A stretch of 64,000 nucleotides of DNA from Virgibacillus_O sediminis. GTDB lineage: Bacteria; Bacillota; Bacilli; Bacillales; Amphibacillaceae. The position numbers were made by a program, and so were the translations under genes. The stretch is taken from NCBI RefSeq assembly GCF_042643265.1, contig NZ_JBHRRZ010000002.1, forward strand, positions 106,696 to 170,695, read 5' to 3'. Of the stretch, positions 1 through 7,998 are shown one piece after another. Numbering within the stretch: position 1 is the first letter of the stretch; every line of letters begins with the position of its first letter. The notes under the pieces were generated by a model. That model did not search any database. It saw only the letters and a program-made list of their open reading frames with translations, and had not been told where the DNA came from.

Positions 1-108
1 ATTTGCCAAGCCTATGGACTCGTTCCTACTTTGTATCTACCGCGGGGAGTGTATCGAGCGAAACCATTAAACAGTATGTGGAACAACAAAAAACAAGGGG
101 GTGAAACT

Positions 109-1185
109 GTGTCGCAAACTATAACCGTCAAAATAAAACTGCTTCCGACAAAAGAACAAGCAACTATCTTGCAAGAAATGAGTAAGGAATATATCTCTAC
201 TATCAATATTCTTGTGTCAGAAATGGTTGCTGAAAAGAAAAGCACAAAAAAATCAAGTAAGGATATTTCTGCCCCTTTGCCAAGTGCAGTCAAGAATCAA
301 GCTATTAAGGATGCTAAAAGCCTGTTCAAGAAAGTAAAGAAAAGTAAACTTGCTACTGTTCCTGTTTTGAAGAAGCCTGTATGCATTTGGAATAACCAAA
401 ACTACTCTTTCGATTTCACTCATATCCGCCTCCCATTGATGATTGACGGGAAGGCGAAGAAAACACCTGTCCGTGCGTTATTAGTCGACAAAAAGAATCG
501 TACCTTCAATTTGTTGAAGCACAAAACAGGAACGCTCCGCATCACCAGAAAATCAGGAAAGTGGATGGCCCAAATAGCTGTCACGATTCAGCCAACAAAA
601 AAGACAGGAACGAAAATTATGGGAGTTGACTTGGGACTGAAGATTCCTGCTGTTGCTGTGACCGATAATGGAAAGGTGCGCTTTTTCGGCAACGGCAAGC
701 GGAACAAGTTTATGAAACGAAGATTCAGGGCTAAACGAAAGAAGCTCGGACACAAAAAGAAATGGAATGCCATTCGGAATCTCAACGATAAAGAACAGCG
801 TTGGATGAGGGACCAAGACCATAAGGTCAGTCGTGCCATTGTAGATTTTGCCAAACAACAGAAAGTCTCTGTCATTCGCTTGGAAAAATTAGCGAACATC
901 CGGCAGACGGCAAGAACAAGCCGTAAAAACGAAAAGAACCTGCACACGTGGTCATTTTATCGTATTGCTCAATTTATCGAGTACAAAGCGAATCTGGAAG
1001 GCATCGAAATCGAATATGTGAACCCCGCTCATACAAGTCAAACCTGTCCGGATTGTAGTGAAAAAAATAAGGCACAAGACCGAAAATACAGGTGTAAGTG
1101 TGGATTCGAGAAACATCGAGATATAGTCGGTGCAATGAATATAAGATATGCACCTGTGATTGATGGTAATAGTCAATCAGCCTAA
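109..1185 (+). CDS. tnpB: TnpB, RNA-guided RuvC-like nuclease of an IS200/IS605 element
   Basis: The protein has 358 residues from the GTG at 109. This start is preferred over upstream in-frame codons because AAGGGGG lies just 5' of it. The N-terminal part has the usual KLLPTKEQ motif, followed by a central OrfB domain. The RuvC-type acidic residues are present (GVDLG, then RLEKL, then HRD near the C-terminus), and a zinc ribbon CPDC...CKC sits between the last two, so the nuclease looks intact. In characterised relatives TnpB binds an RNA from the element's right end and cuts DNA next to a short motif. That function is inferred here. The stop codon overlaps the first stem of the right-end structure. 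Confidence 0.93.
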   Translation: MSQTITVKIKLLPTKEQATILQEMSKEYISTINILVSEMVAEKKSTKKSSKDISAPLPSAVKNQAIKDAKSLFKKVKKSKLATVPVLKKPVCIWNNQNYSFDFTHIRLPLMIDGKAKKTPVRALLVDKKNRTFNLLKHKTGTLRITRKSGKWMAQIAVTIQPTKKTGTKIMGVDLGLKIPAVAVTDNGKVRFFGNGKRNKFMKRRFRAKRKKLGHKKKWNAIRNLNDKEQRWMRDQDHKVSRAIVDFAKQQKVSVIRLEKLANIRQTARTSRKNEKNLHTWSFYRIAQFIEYKANLEGIEIEYVNPAHTSQTCPDCSEKNKAQDRKYRCKCGFEKHRDIVGAMNIRYAPVIDGNSQSA

Positions 1186-1338
1186 GATGCTATATGCACT
1201 GTCTTAGGAGGGGTGATGGCACACCCCCATCTAAAGACCTGTCCAAAACAGAAATGGACTGCGGGCGCGAAGGTACTTTAGAATCCCACTCAAAATCCGA
1301 AGGATCTGAGCTTGCGGCTTTAGCCGTGGGAGTGTCAA
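1181..1338 (+). ncRNA. omegaRNA (reRNA)-like right-end structure of the tnpB element
   Basis: A 7-bp stem (1181-1187 with 1202-1208, 14-nt loop) overlaps the tnpB stop. It is followed by a GGGGTG/CACCCC hairpin and, at about 1310-1330, a GCGGCT/AGCCGT hairpin ending in GTGTCAA. In characterised TnpB systems the guide segment is the sequence immediately after the right end, which here would begin at 1339. The copy at 54195-54375 keeps the same stem lengths with compensatory changes, which supports a functional RNA. Transcription and exact ends are not shown by sequence. Confidence 0.6.
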
Positions 1339-1473
1339 TTGGTTGTACAATTTATTCATGGAAAAGATAGAAGAGCACCTCGCCATATTTTAAAAGAACG
1401 GCTGGCGAAGGGTGAAATCAGTGTGGAAGAGTACGAGAGACTGAGGCGGGTACTGAAACAACCCGAAAAATAG
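1339..1473 (+). pseudogene. 3' fragment of a SHOCT-domain membrane protein gene cut by the IS element
   Basis: An open frame without its own credible start encodes VVQFIHGKDRRAPRHILKER and continues to the TAG at 1471, including LAKGEISVEEYERL, the signature of the short C-terminal SHOCT domain. The leading VVQFIHG looks like the end of a membrane helix, as in small TM-SHOCT proteins. The frame opens exactly where the IS right end stops, so the N-terminal half is presumably on the other side of the element, outside the window. It lies just upstream of the two-component genes. Confidence 0.7.
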
Positions 1474-1517
1474 GAAGCCGCTCAAACGCTCCCGAATACA
1501 GAGATGAATGAGGTAAC

Positions 1518-2924
1518 ATGATGTTCAATCGGATTTCGTTAAAAATAGGATTACTGTTCTTTATCTTTATACTACTACTGGAATCCTTGCTGTTCACCAT
1601 TTTATATATCAATATGGCCAACACACGCATTGAGGAAGTGATGGATAATCTGTTAGCCAGGGGTAATACCCACCGGGATGTCCTGGAAGACAGTTATAAT
1701 GAACAGACACTCGAGCACGTAGGGATGATGGAGGCCGCTTCCGATTTCATTGTGATCATCACCGATCGTGACGGAACGGTAGTGGCTAATTCAGATCCGG
1801 TAGAAAAGGAAATGGCGGAAGTAATGGAACACACCAATCACAGAAATACCCCTGAGGGGGGTGCGGTAGTAGAAGATCGGTGGAAGGAAAAAGATTATAT
1901 TGCGACAGATAGCCCGATCACCATTGGCGGGCAGCATGAGGGCCATGTTTTCATGTTCGCAAACACGGTCCATGTCAAGAGGGTCCTGGACCAGATCAGT
2001 GATCAGTTCGCAGTGGTCGGGCTTTTCACCCTCGGTTTGACGATTATTACGATCTTTATCCTTTCGAGGTTCATCACGCTCCCTCTGATACAGATGAAGG
2101 AAGCCACCGAACAGCTCAGCAGGGGGAGGAATAAGGTGGAACTTCAGACAGGGCGGAGAGATGAGCTGGGTGAGTTGGCCGGTTCCATTACCAGGCTTTC
2201 CGATGATCTGGAACGGATCAAAAAGGAAAGGAATGATTTTCTTTCCCACATCTCCCATGAACTAAGGACACCGCTGACCTATATTAAGGGATATGCAGAT
2301 ATCCTGGGAAGAAAGGATATTACCGAGGAGAACCGCAAAAAGTATATTCATATTGTCAGGGAAGAAACGGAACAGCTGGCTGCCTTAATCAAAAATCTCT
2401 TTGATTTGGCGAAAATGGACCAGAATAATTTCACCATTCAAAGGCAGGAGGTAAATTTGAAGAGATTTGCCGATTCCATTGCAGAGTTGGTGGAACCGGT
2501 CTTTTCAGCCAAGGATATTACCTTGAGAGTTATTTGCCCCGAAGGCGTGACGGCAGAGATTGATCCCGAGCGGTTCCAGCAGGTACTGCTCAATATCTTG
2601 GACAATGCTGGCAAACATACACATGCCGGGGATGAAGTCTGTTTAAGGGTGGAGCAGACAGGAGAGACCGTCCGAATCAGCATTGCGGATACGGGGGAGG
2701 GGGTTCCTGAAGAGGACCTTCCTCATCTATTCGACCGTCTGTATCGGGTAGAGAAATCACGCTCGCGATCGGCAGGAGGCTCCGGGCTCGGGTTGTCGAT
2801 CGCCAAGGAAATCGTGGAAGCACATGGGGGGACCATCGAAGTGGATAGTAAATTAGGGAAAGGAACCGAGATGATGATCAAACTGGAAGGGGGGAGAGAA
2901 TGTGTATCAAGTTCTTCTGATTGA
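1518..2924 (+). CDS. Membrane sensor histidine kinase of a two-component system
   Basis: The protein has 468 residues, with a first membrane helix at about 10-32, an extracytoplasmic sensor segment at about 33-160 and a second helix at about 165-190. A HAMP linker follows to about 240, then a HisKA domain with phospho-acceptor His247 in HELRTP, and a HATPase_c domain with the N box (NILDNAGKH), G1 (DTGEG) and G2 (GSGLGLSI). Two ATGs in a row start the gene and the upstream GATGAATGAGG is a weak binding site. The 3' end overlaps the response regulator by 23 bases, implying translational coupling. The signal is unknown. The copper operon downstream has its own regulator, so copper sensing is not implied. 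Confidence 0.93.
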   Translation: MMFNRISLKIGLLFFIFILLLESLLFTILYINMANTRIEEVMDNLLARGNTHRDVLEDSYNEQTLEHVGMMEAASDFIVIITDRDGTVVANSDPVEKEMAEVMEHTNHRNTPEGGAVVEDRWKEKDYIATDSPITIGGQHEGHVFMFANTVHVKRVLDQISDQFAVVGLFTLGLTIITIFILSRFITLPLIQMKEATEQLSRGRNKVELQTGRRDELGELAGSITRLSDDLERIKKERNDFLSHISHELRTPLTYIKGYADILGRKDITEENRKKYIHIVREETEQLAALIKNLFDLAKMDQNNFTIQRQEVNLKRFADSIAELVEPVFSAKDITLRVICPEGVTAEIDPERFQQVLLNILDNAGKHTHAGDEVCLRVEQTGETVRISIADTGEGVPEEDLPHLFDRLYRVEKSRSRSAGGSGLGLSIAKEIVEAHGGTIEVDSKLGKGTEMMIKLEGGRECVSSSSD

Positions 2925-3582
2925 TGACGAGCCAAGAATGTTGGATTTGCTTGAACTCTACTTGGCTCCATATGACTATGTATGCGAAAAAGCTGCCGGC
3001 GCCGAAGAGGCACTGGACATGATGAAACAGGAAGCATTCGATATAATCCTACTCGACATTATGATGCCTGGGATGGATGGTTGGGAACTGTGCCGGGAGA
3101 TCCGGCTCTTTTCCGAAGTGCCGATCATCATGCTGACTGCTCGGGGGCTGCAGGAGGATATTGTAAAAGGTCTCCGGCTGGGGGCAGATGATTATATGAT
3201 CAAACCATTCGATGAAGAAGAGCTGCTTGCGAGAATGGAGGCGCTATTGCGCAGGAGCTCCCCGAGGCATGTAGTAGAATTTAAAGGGCTTGTTTGGGAC
3301 AAGGACCGCTTCGAGCTGAGTTATAAACAGAACACTATAAAGTTGACCCCCAAGGAGTTTGACATGCTTGGCCTGCTCATGCAGCATCCACATAAAGTGT
3401 TCAGCAGGGATAAGCTGTTGGAACTCATATGGGGAATCGATGCGGAGACAGAAGGAAGGACTGTTGATTCCCATGTCCGTAATATGAGGGAAAAAATCCG
3501 TGATGCTGGATTTCCGATTGATGAACATTTTAAGACCGTATGGGGTGTCGGATACAAGTGGGTGGTACGAAAGGGAGAATAG
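2902..3582 (+). CDS. OmpR/PhoB-family response regulator
   Basis: The protein has 226 residues from a GTG start preceded by GGAAGGGGGGAGA. The receiver domain has the acidic pocket D8/D9, phospho-acceptor Asp52 in LLDIMMPG and Lys101 in KPFD. The C-terminal winged helix contains LTPKEFDML and RTVDSHVRNMREKIR, typical of OmpR/PhoB DNA-binding domains. It overlaps the 3' end of the kinase gene and is almost certainly its partner. The target genes cannot be read from the sequence. Confidence 0.94.
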   Translation: MYQVLLIDDEPRMLDLLELYLAPYDYVCEKAAGAEEALDMMKQEAFDIILLDIMMPGMDGWELCREIRLFSEVPIIMLTARGLQEDIVKGLRLGADDYMIKPFDEEELLARMEALLRRSSPRHVVEFKGLVWDKDRFELSYKQNTIKLTPKEFDMLGLLMQHPHKVFSRDKLLELIWGIDAETEGRTVDSHVRNMREKIRDAGFPIDEHFKTVWGVGYKWVVRKGE

Positions 3583-3729
3583 TAAGTAGAGCGGCGTACT
3601 TCGCGATGATTGGTAAATGCCATAAATTGCAGCATACTAAGAAAGGCACACGTCCATAGCTTGCAGGACTAATGCTTGATCTCCACGGAAACTGCACAGG
3701 TTTTTTACATAAATACGGCCCTCCATTTC
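3583..3729. other. Intergenic stretch between response regulator and copper operon
   Basis: About 150 bases of non-coding sequence. I see no convincing hairpin-plus-T-run terminator here. It leads into the csoR promoter. Confidence 0.5.
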
Positions 3730-3763
3730 TTGACTTTTATACTATAGGGGGGTATCCTATAAT
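3730..3763 (+). promoter_or_regulatory. csoR-copA-copZ promoter with CsoR-type operator
   Basis: TTGACT at 3730-3735 is followed after 17 bases by TATCCT (3753-3758), with a better-matching TATAAT at 3758-3763 at a longer spacing. Between the -35 and -10 lies ATACTATAGGGGGGTAT (3739-3755), which resembles the GC-rich pseudo-palindromic operator of Bacillus CsoR (TACCC...GGGTA). Its position implies repression by blocking RNA polymerase, relieved by Cu(I). The operator call is by resemblance and by the csoR gene next door. Confidence 0.7.
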
Positions 3764-3790
3764 TAGAAAATGTTAAAGGAAGTGGATCAG

Positions 3791-4093
3791 ATGGATGAAT
3801 TTCTGCATGACCACCCGATTACCCCCCGAACCGATGCCGAGAAGCAACAGGTTGTGAACCGTCTGAAGCGGATTGAGGGGCAGGTACGGGGAATTCAAAA
3901 AATGGTCGAAGAGGATCGTTACTGTGTCGATATATTGGTGCAAATCAGTGCCATTAATGCAGCATTGAAAAAGGTCGGTTTTACGGTGGCTGAACGGCAT
4001 GCGAAGCATTGTGTCAGCCATGCGGTGAAATCTGGCGAAGGAGAAGAAGCGATAGAGGAACTGCTCCAGGTAATGAAACAGTTCTCTAAGTAA
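3791..4093 (+). CDS. csoR: Copper-sensing transcriptional repressor CsoR
   Basis: The protein has 100 residues from the ATG at 3791, chosen because AAAGGAAG sits 8-9 bases upstream. The ATG at 3770 is too close to the likely transcription start and lacks a binding site. It belongs to the all-helical DUF156 family. The Cu(I) ligands expected for CsoR are present as Cys45 (RYCVD), His70 and Cys74 (ERHAKHC). The gene is first in an operon with copA and copZ, 15 bases before copA. Known family members release DNA on binding Cu(I), so this is the autoregulator of the operon. Confidence 0.95.
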   Translation: MDEFLHDHPITPRTDAEKQQVVNRLKRIEGQVRGIQKMVEEDRYCVDILVQISAINAALKKVGFTVAERHAKHCVSHAVKSGEGEEAIEELLQVMKQFSK

Positions 4094-4108
4094 AGGAGGG
4101 ATATCATC

Positions 4109-6493
4109 ATGGGTGAAGAAAAGCATTTGGATATAGGTGTAACGGGTATGACCTGTGCAGCCTGTTCGAGCCGGGTGGAAAAGGTGCTGAATAAAATGGA
4201 CGGGGTCGAAGCACAAGTTAACCTCACCACGGAAAAGGCGAGCATTGATTACCGGCCGGATGAAGTTTCTGTGGAAGACATCACCAACCGGATAGAAAAA
4301 CTGGGATACGGTGTCCAAACAGAGAAGGTAGAGTTCGATGTGACCGGCATGACCTGTGCGGCTTGCTCCAGCCGGATTGAAAAGGTGCTGAATAAGCAGG
4401 AGGGCATCAGCCAGGCAAGTGTAAACCTCGCGTCAGAAAGTGCCACGATCGAGTACAATCCGGGGATGATGGAGGAAAAGGACATTATCGGCCGCATCCA
4501 AAAACTCGGCTATGATGCCAAACCGAAGGCAGACAAAGTGGAAAAGCAGTCACAGAAAGAGAAGCAACTGGAGCGGATGAAGCAGAAGCTGATTGTTTCC
4601 TCCATTCTGACGCTTCCGTTGCTGATCACCATGCTTGACCACTTGTTCGGCATCGCATTGCCGGATATTCTGATGAATCCTTGGTTCCAACTGGCGCTTG
4701 CGACTCCTATCCAATTCATCATCGGCTGGCAGTTCTATGTCGGTGCCTATAAGAATCTCCGGAGTGGCGGGGCCAATATGGATGTATTGGTTGCCCTCGG
4801 CACCAGTGCGGCGTATTTCTACAGTCTCTATGAGGCATTCCGCACGATTGGAAATCCGGATTACATGCCGCATCTGTATTTTGAGACAAGTGCCATCATC
4901 ATTACGCTGATTCTTTTCGGCAAGTATTTGGAGATGACGGCAAAAGGAAAAACGACGATGGCCATTTCCAAACTTCTCAACCTCCAAGCCAAGCAGGCGA
5001 GGATTATCAAGAATGGGGAAGAAGTGATGGTCCCGGTGGAAGAAGTAGTGGTCGGCGACCGGCTGGTCATCAAGCCGGGGGAGAAAATCCCGGTCGATGG
5101 TGTCGTTGTGAAGGGAAGGACATCGGTGGATGAATCCATGCTGACAGGTGAATCCATTCCGGTGGAAAAAGAAGAGCAGGCAACCGTCATCGGCTCCACC
5201 CTTAATAAAAACGGCAGCATTGAAATGGAAGCAACCAAGGTTGGAAAGGATACCGCACTTGCCTCCATTGTGAAAGCAGTAGAGGATGCTCAAGGCTCAA
5301 AGGCGCCGATTCAGCGGTTGGCCGATATCATTTCCGGATATTTCGTGCCGATTGTCGTCGGGATAGCCATTGTGACATTCATCATCTGGATCACCCTGGT
5401 CTCTCCTGGAAATGTCGAGCCTGCACTGGTGGCAGCCATTGCTGTATTGGTGATCGCCTGCCCTTGCGCACTCGGTCTGGCCACCCCGACCTCAATCATG
5501 GTCGGAACAGGCAAAGGGGCAGAATCAGGCATCCTGTTCAAAGGCGGAGAACACCTGGAACGCACGCACCAGCTCGATGTCATCGTCATGGACAAAACCG
5601 GAACCATTACTAGAGGCAAGCCGGAAGTCACCGATTTCACCGGGGATGAAGAGACACTGCATCTTTTGGCAAGCGCTGAAAAAGGCTCCGAGCATCCATT
5701 GGCGGAAGCTATTGTTGCTCATGCCACGGAACGCGATTTGAAATTAGCAGACGCCGATGCATTCCAGGCAATACCCGGCCACGGTATAGAGGCGGTGGTA
5801 TCCGGGAAACGTGTACTTGTAGGAAACAGAAAGCTGCTAGCGGAACATGGCATCGAGGCGGCTAGTGCAGAAAGTGAGCTGGCAAGGTATGAGTCCGAGG
5901 GGAAAACGGCCATGCTGATTGCTGTGGACGGTGTTTTTCAAGGAATTGTGGCAGTAGCTGACACGATCAAGGAGACGGCACCGGAAGCAGTCCGCCAGCT
6001 GAAGGAGCAGGGACTTCAAGTGGTGATGCTGACTGGGGATAATGAACGGACAGCCAGTGCGATTGCCAGCCAGGTTGGAATAGATCAGGTTATTGCCCAA
6101 GTCCTTCCCGGCGAAAAGGCTGATAAAGTAAAAGAGATACAGCTGGAAGGGAAAAAAGTGGCCATGGTCGGTGATGGGGTAAACGACGCTCCTGCACTTG
6201 CTGTCGCAGATATCGGGATTGCGATCGGCACCGGCACGGAGGTTGCTATCGAAGCGGCGGATGTCACTATCCTTGGCGGAGAACTGCTGCTGATCCCAAA
6301 AGCCATCAGGCTCAGCCATTCGACCATCAAGAATATCCGCCAGAATCTGTTTTGGGCTTTTGCCTATAATAGTGCCGGCATTCCGATTGCGGCTCTCGGC
6401 CTGTTGGCCCCTTGGGTTGCCGGAGGAGCCATGGCGCTCAGTTCAGTAAGTGTTGTTACTAACTCTCTTCGTTTGAAGCGGGTTAAGATATAA
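4109..6493 (+). CDS. copA: Cu(I)-exporting P1B-type ATPase CopA
   Basis: The protein has 794 residues. It has two N-terminal heavy-metal-associated domains with GMTCAAC motifs (Cys16/19 and Cys83/86), eight predicted membrane helices, the actuator motif TGES (about 347), the ion-path motif CPC at 451-453, the phosphorylation motif DKTGT at Asp495, SEHPL in the nucleotide-binding domain and the GDGVNDAP hinge. YN and the MxxSS-type residues in the last helices (MALSSVSVV) fit the Cu(I) subgroup. AAAGGAGGG precedes the ATG. It pumps Cu(I) out of the cytoplasm, receiving it from CopZ, and is controlled by CsoR. Confidence 0.97.
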   Translation: MGEEKHLDIGVTGMTCAACSSRVEKVLNKMDGVEAQVNLTTEKASIDYRPDEVSVEDITNRIEKLGYGVQTEKVEFDVTGMTCAACSSRIEKVLNKQEGISQASVNLASESATIEYNPGMMEEKDIIGRIQKLGYDAKPKADKVEKQSQKEKQLERMKQKLIVSSILTLPLLITMLDHLFGIALPDILMNPWFQLALATPIQFIIGWQFYVGAYKNLRSGGANMDVLVALGTSAAYFYSLYEAFRTIGNPDYMPHLYFETSAIIITLILFGKYLEMTAKGKTTMAISKLLNLQAKQARIIKNGEEVMVPVEEVVVGDRLVIKPGEKIPVDGVVVKGRTSVDESMLTGESIPVEKEEQATVIGSTLNKNGSIEMEATKVGKDTALASIVKAVEDAQGSKAPIQRLADIISGYFVPIVVGIAIVTFIIWITLVSPGNVEPALVAAIAVLVIACPCALGLATPTSIMVGTGKGAESGILFKGGEHLERTHQLDVIVMDKTGTITRGKPEVTDFTGDEETLHLLASAEKGSEHPLAEAIVAHATERDLKLADADAFQAIPGHGIEAVVSGKRVLVGNRKLLAEHGIEAASAESELARYESEGKTAMLIAVDGVFQGIVAVADTIKETAPEAVRQLKEQGLQVVMLTGDNERTASAIASQVGIDQVIAQVLPGEKADKVKEIQLEGKKVAMVGDGVNDAPALAVADIGIAIGTGTEVAIEAADVTILGGELLLIPKAIRLSHSTIKNIRQNLFWAFAYNSAGIPIAALGLLAPWVAGGAMALSSVSVVTNSLRLKRVKI

Positions 6494-6517
6494 TCATAAA
6501 GAAAAGGGGTAATAGAC

Positions 6518-6721
6518 ATGGAAACAACATTGAATGTAAAAGGAATGACTTGCGGCCATTGCAAGATGTCTGTAGAAGGCGCATTGAAAAATCTTGAAGG
6601 CGTTAACAGCGCAGAAGTTGATCTCGGAAGCGGAAAAGTGAAGGTAGCATACGAAGAAGGAAAAGTTACGGTGGAAGATATGCGTGAAGCGGTGGAAGAT
6701 CAAGGCTATGATGTAGCATAA
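6518..6721 (+). CDS. copZ: Copper chaperone CopZ
   Basis: This 67-residue single heavy-metal-associated domain carries GMTCGHC (Cys12, Cys15), the expected beta-alpha-beta-beta-alpha-beta length and no membrane segment. It follows copA by 24 bases with AAAAGGGG upstream. CopZ carries Cu(I) in the cytoplasm to CopA and to CsoR. It is last in the operon and is followed by a strong terminator. Confidence 0.96.
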   Translation: METTLNVKGMTCGHCKMSVEGALKNLEGVNSAEVDLGSGKVKVAYEEGKVTVEDMREAVEDQGYDVA

Positions 6722-6724
6722 TAG

Positions 6725-6762
6725 CAAAAGCCGGTACCCGAACGGGGGATCCGGCTTTTGTC
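6725..6762 (+). terminator. Terminator of the csoR-copA-copZ operon
   Basis: AAAAGCCGG pairs with CCGGCTTTT around a short loop, followed by a short T-rich tail. It lies 4 bases after the copZ stop. Confidence 0.85.
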
Positions 6763-6790
6763 TTGGAATGAAAATAAAGGAGTGAGAAAG

Positions 6791-7399
6791 ATGGGCACCT
6801 GCTTCTCCCACGTATATGATCCACTGATGAGCCCACTTGAAAAGAAGTATATTGGAGGGCTCAGAAGAAAGCTGATCTCCGGCCAAACCGGAAACATCCT
6901 GGAAGTCGGCGCAGGGACGGGGTTGAATTTTCCCTATTATGACCAGGCCGAAAAAGTGGTGGCAGTGGAACCGGACTCGTCTATGAGGGAAAAGTCGCTG
7001 GCCAGGGCGCAGGAGGCCCGTGTGCTGATTGAGCTGGTGGAAGCTTCTGGAGAATCTCTGCCATTTGCAGACGACACGTTTGATGCCGCTGTCGCTGCCT
7101 TGGTATTTTGCACCATACCTGAACCTGAACAAGCGCTCCGGGAACTCAGCAGGGTATGTAAACCAGGAGCGCCAATCCTGTTCCTGGAACATGTAAGGTT
7201 GGAAGGACCGCTAGGAAAACTGCAGGATGGATTGACACCGGTATGGAAGAAGATGTGTGATGGCTGCCATTTAAATAGGGACACCATTTCCTTGGTGGAA
7301 AATAACTTCCAGATGATCCGGGTGGAACGCCATTTGAAGAATATCTTTGTGTTGATGGAAGCGATGAATGAAAAAATGTCAAAATTGCATACACGATAG
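6791..7399 (+). CDS. Class I SAM-dependent methyltransferase (UbiE/Methyltransf_11 type)
   Basis: The protein has 202 residues from the ATG at 6791, which has AAAGGAG eight bases upstream. SAM-binding motif I is LEVGAGTGLN, with an acidic residue in motif II (AVEPD), then DDTFDAAVAALVFCTIP (motif IV/post-I) and RVCKPGAPILFLEHV, the usual Methyltransf_11 layout. The substrate is unknown. It stands alone between the copper operon terminator and a small gene. Similar small methyltransferases are often annotated as phospholipid or ubiquinone/menaquinone methyltransferases, but nothing here supports a specific substrate. Confidence 0.85.
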   Translation: MGTCFSHVYDPLMSPLEKKYIGGLRRKLISGQTGNILEVGAGTGLNFPYYDQAEKVVAVEPDSSMREKSLARAQEARVLIELVEASGESLPFADDTFDAAVAALVFCTIPEPEQALRELSRVCKPGAPILFLEHVRLEGPLGKLQDGLTPVWKKMCDGCHLNRDTISLVENNFQMIRVERHLKNIFVLMEAMNEKMSKLHTR

Positions 7400-7533
7400 C
7401 CGTTTTTCTTCGATTTACAGACAAATTCCTGCACAACCTTGAATAATTTCAAATAAATATAGAAATGAATAAGAATATGTTATAAAGTAGTAGGGAAGCT
7501 AAGGATATAAACCAAAGGAGAGTTTACCAGGAA

Positions 7534-7701
7534 ATGAGTGGCTATTGTATTACGTATCAGACAGAAGAGGGTCTGATCAGGAGAACGGTCGTCCAGGCAG
7601 AGACTAAGCAGGAAGCACATGAAATCGCCAGCAAAGAACTAGAAGAGAGCACTGTCCTGTATGCACAGGAAGAAGATTATTACCTGGATGCCTTTCTATA
7701 G
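7534..7701 (+). CDS. Small acidic protein of unknown function (55 aa)
   Basis: A short gene begins MSGYCITYQTEEGLIRRTVV and ends YYLDAFL. It is acidic, has no membrane segment and probably folds as a small beta-alpha unit (xTxEAxxxA helix in the middle). CCAAAGGAGAG lies about 12 bases upstream, and it is closed by a strong terminator shared with tatA on the other strand. I do not recognise a named family. The coding call rests on the binding site, codon-like composition and the terminator placement. Confidence 0.65.
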   Translation: MSGYCITYQTEEGLIRRTVVQAETKQEAHEIASKELEESTVLYAQEEDYYLDAFL

Positions 7702-7702
7702 T

Positions 7703-7750
7703 AAAACAGGCCGAGCCCCCGATGAGAGGGCCGGCCTGTTTTATTTTTTT
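7703..7750. terminator. Bidirectional terminator between the 55-aa gene and tatA
   Basis: AAAACAGGCCG...CGGCCTGTTTT forms a long GC-rich stem around CCCCGATGAGAGG, with T-runs on both sides. Confidence 0.85.
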
Positions 7751-7781
7751 CACGTTTTTTAGAATGAATTGGAGAGATTTT

Positions 7782-7967
7782 TTATGTTTCCGTTCTCTGT
7801 TCCTTTTTGTCCGGTTGATCGTCTTCAACCAATTCAGTAGCAGACTGTTTGAAAGCTGTCAGTGTCTGTCCCACTGCTTTTCCTATTTCCGGGAGCTTTT
7901 TGGGCCCGAAAATAATCAAGGCAATAATCAGGATAAGAATCAGGCCGGGTACACCAATATTAGCCAT
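7782..7967 (-). CDS. tatA: Twin-arginine translocase subunit TatA
   Basis: The protein has 61 residues, starting at the ATG at 7967, which has GAAGGAG nine bases upstream. An in-frame TTG at 7976 sits inside that spacing. It has a single N-terminal membrane helix (PGLILILIIALIIFGPKKLPE) with the FGPKKLP hinge diagnostic of TatA/E, an amphipathic helix, then a charged tail. It lies 31 bases after the GMC dehydrogenase gene, whose upstream partner has a twin-arginine signal peptide, so this TatA probably serves export of that enzyme. No tatC is in the window. Confidence 0.92.
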   Translation of the reverse strand: MANIGVPGLILILIIALIIFGPKKLPEIGKAVGQTLTAFKQSATELVEDDQPDKKEQRTET

Positions 7968-7998
7968 AGCTTTCAACTCCTTCGCCTAAACTTCGGAA

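Larger units (their letters stand above)
1..1338 (+). mobile_element. IS200/IS605-family (IS1341-type, TnpB-only) element, left end outside window
   Basis: The element holds an intact tnpB followed by a structured right end that finishes at about 1332-1338 (GTGTCAA). No TnpA (Y1 transposase) gene is visible, so mobility would depend on a TnpA elsewhere, or the left part lies outside the window. The right end joins directly onto the 3' part of a SHOCT-domain reading frame, so the element appears to have inserted into that gene. A related right end without tnpB lies at 54195-54375 on the other strand. The right boundary is inferred from the family-typical hairpin and the restored reading frame. 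Confidence 0.85.

Noticed and set aside
3770..3790. Upstream ATG as the csoR start
   Set aside because: It lies too near the likely transcription start and has no binding site. The ATG at 3791 has AAAGGAAG at the right distance.
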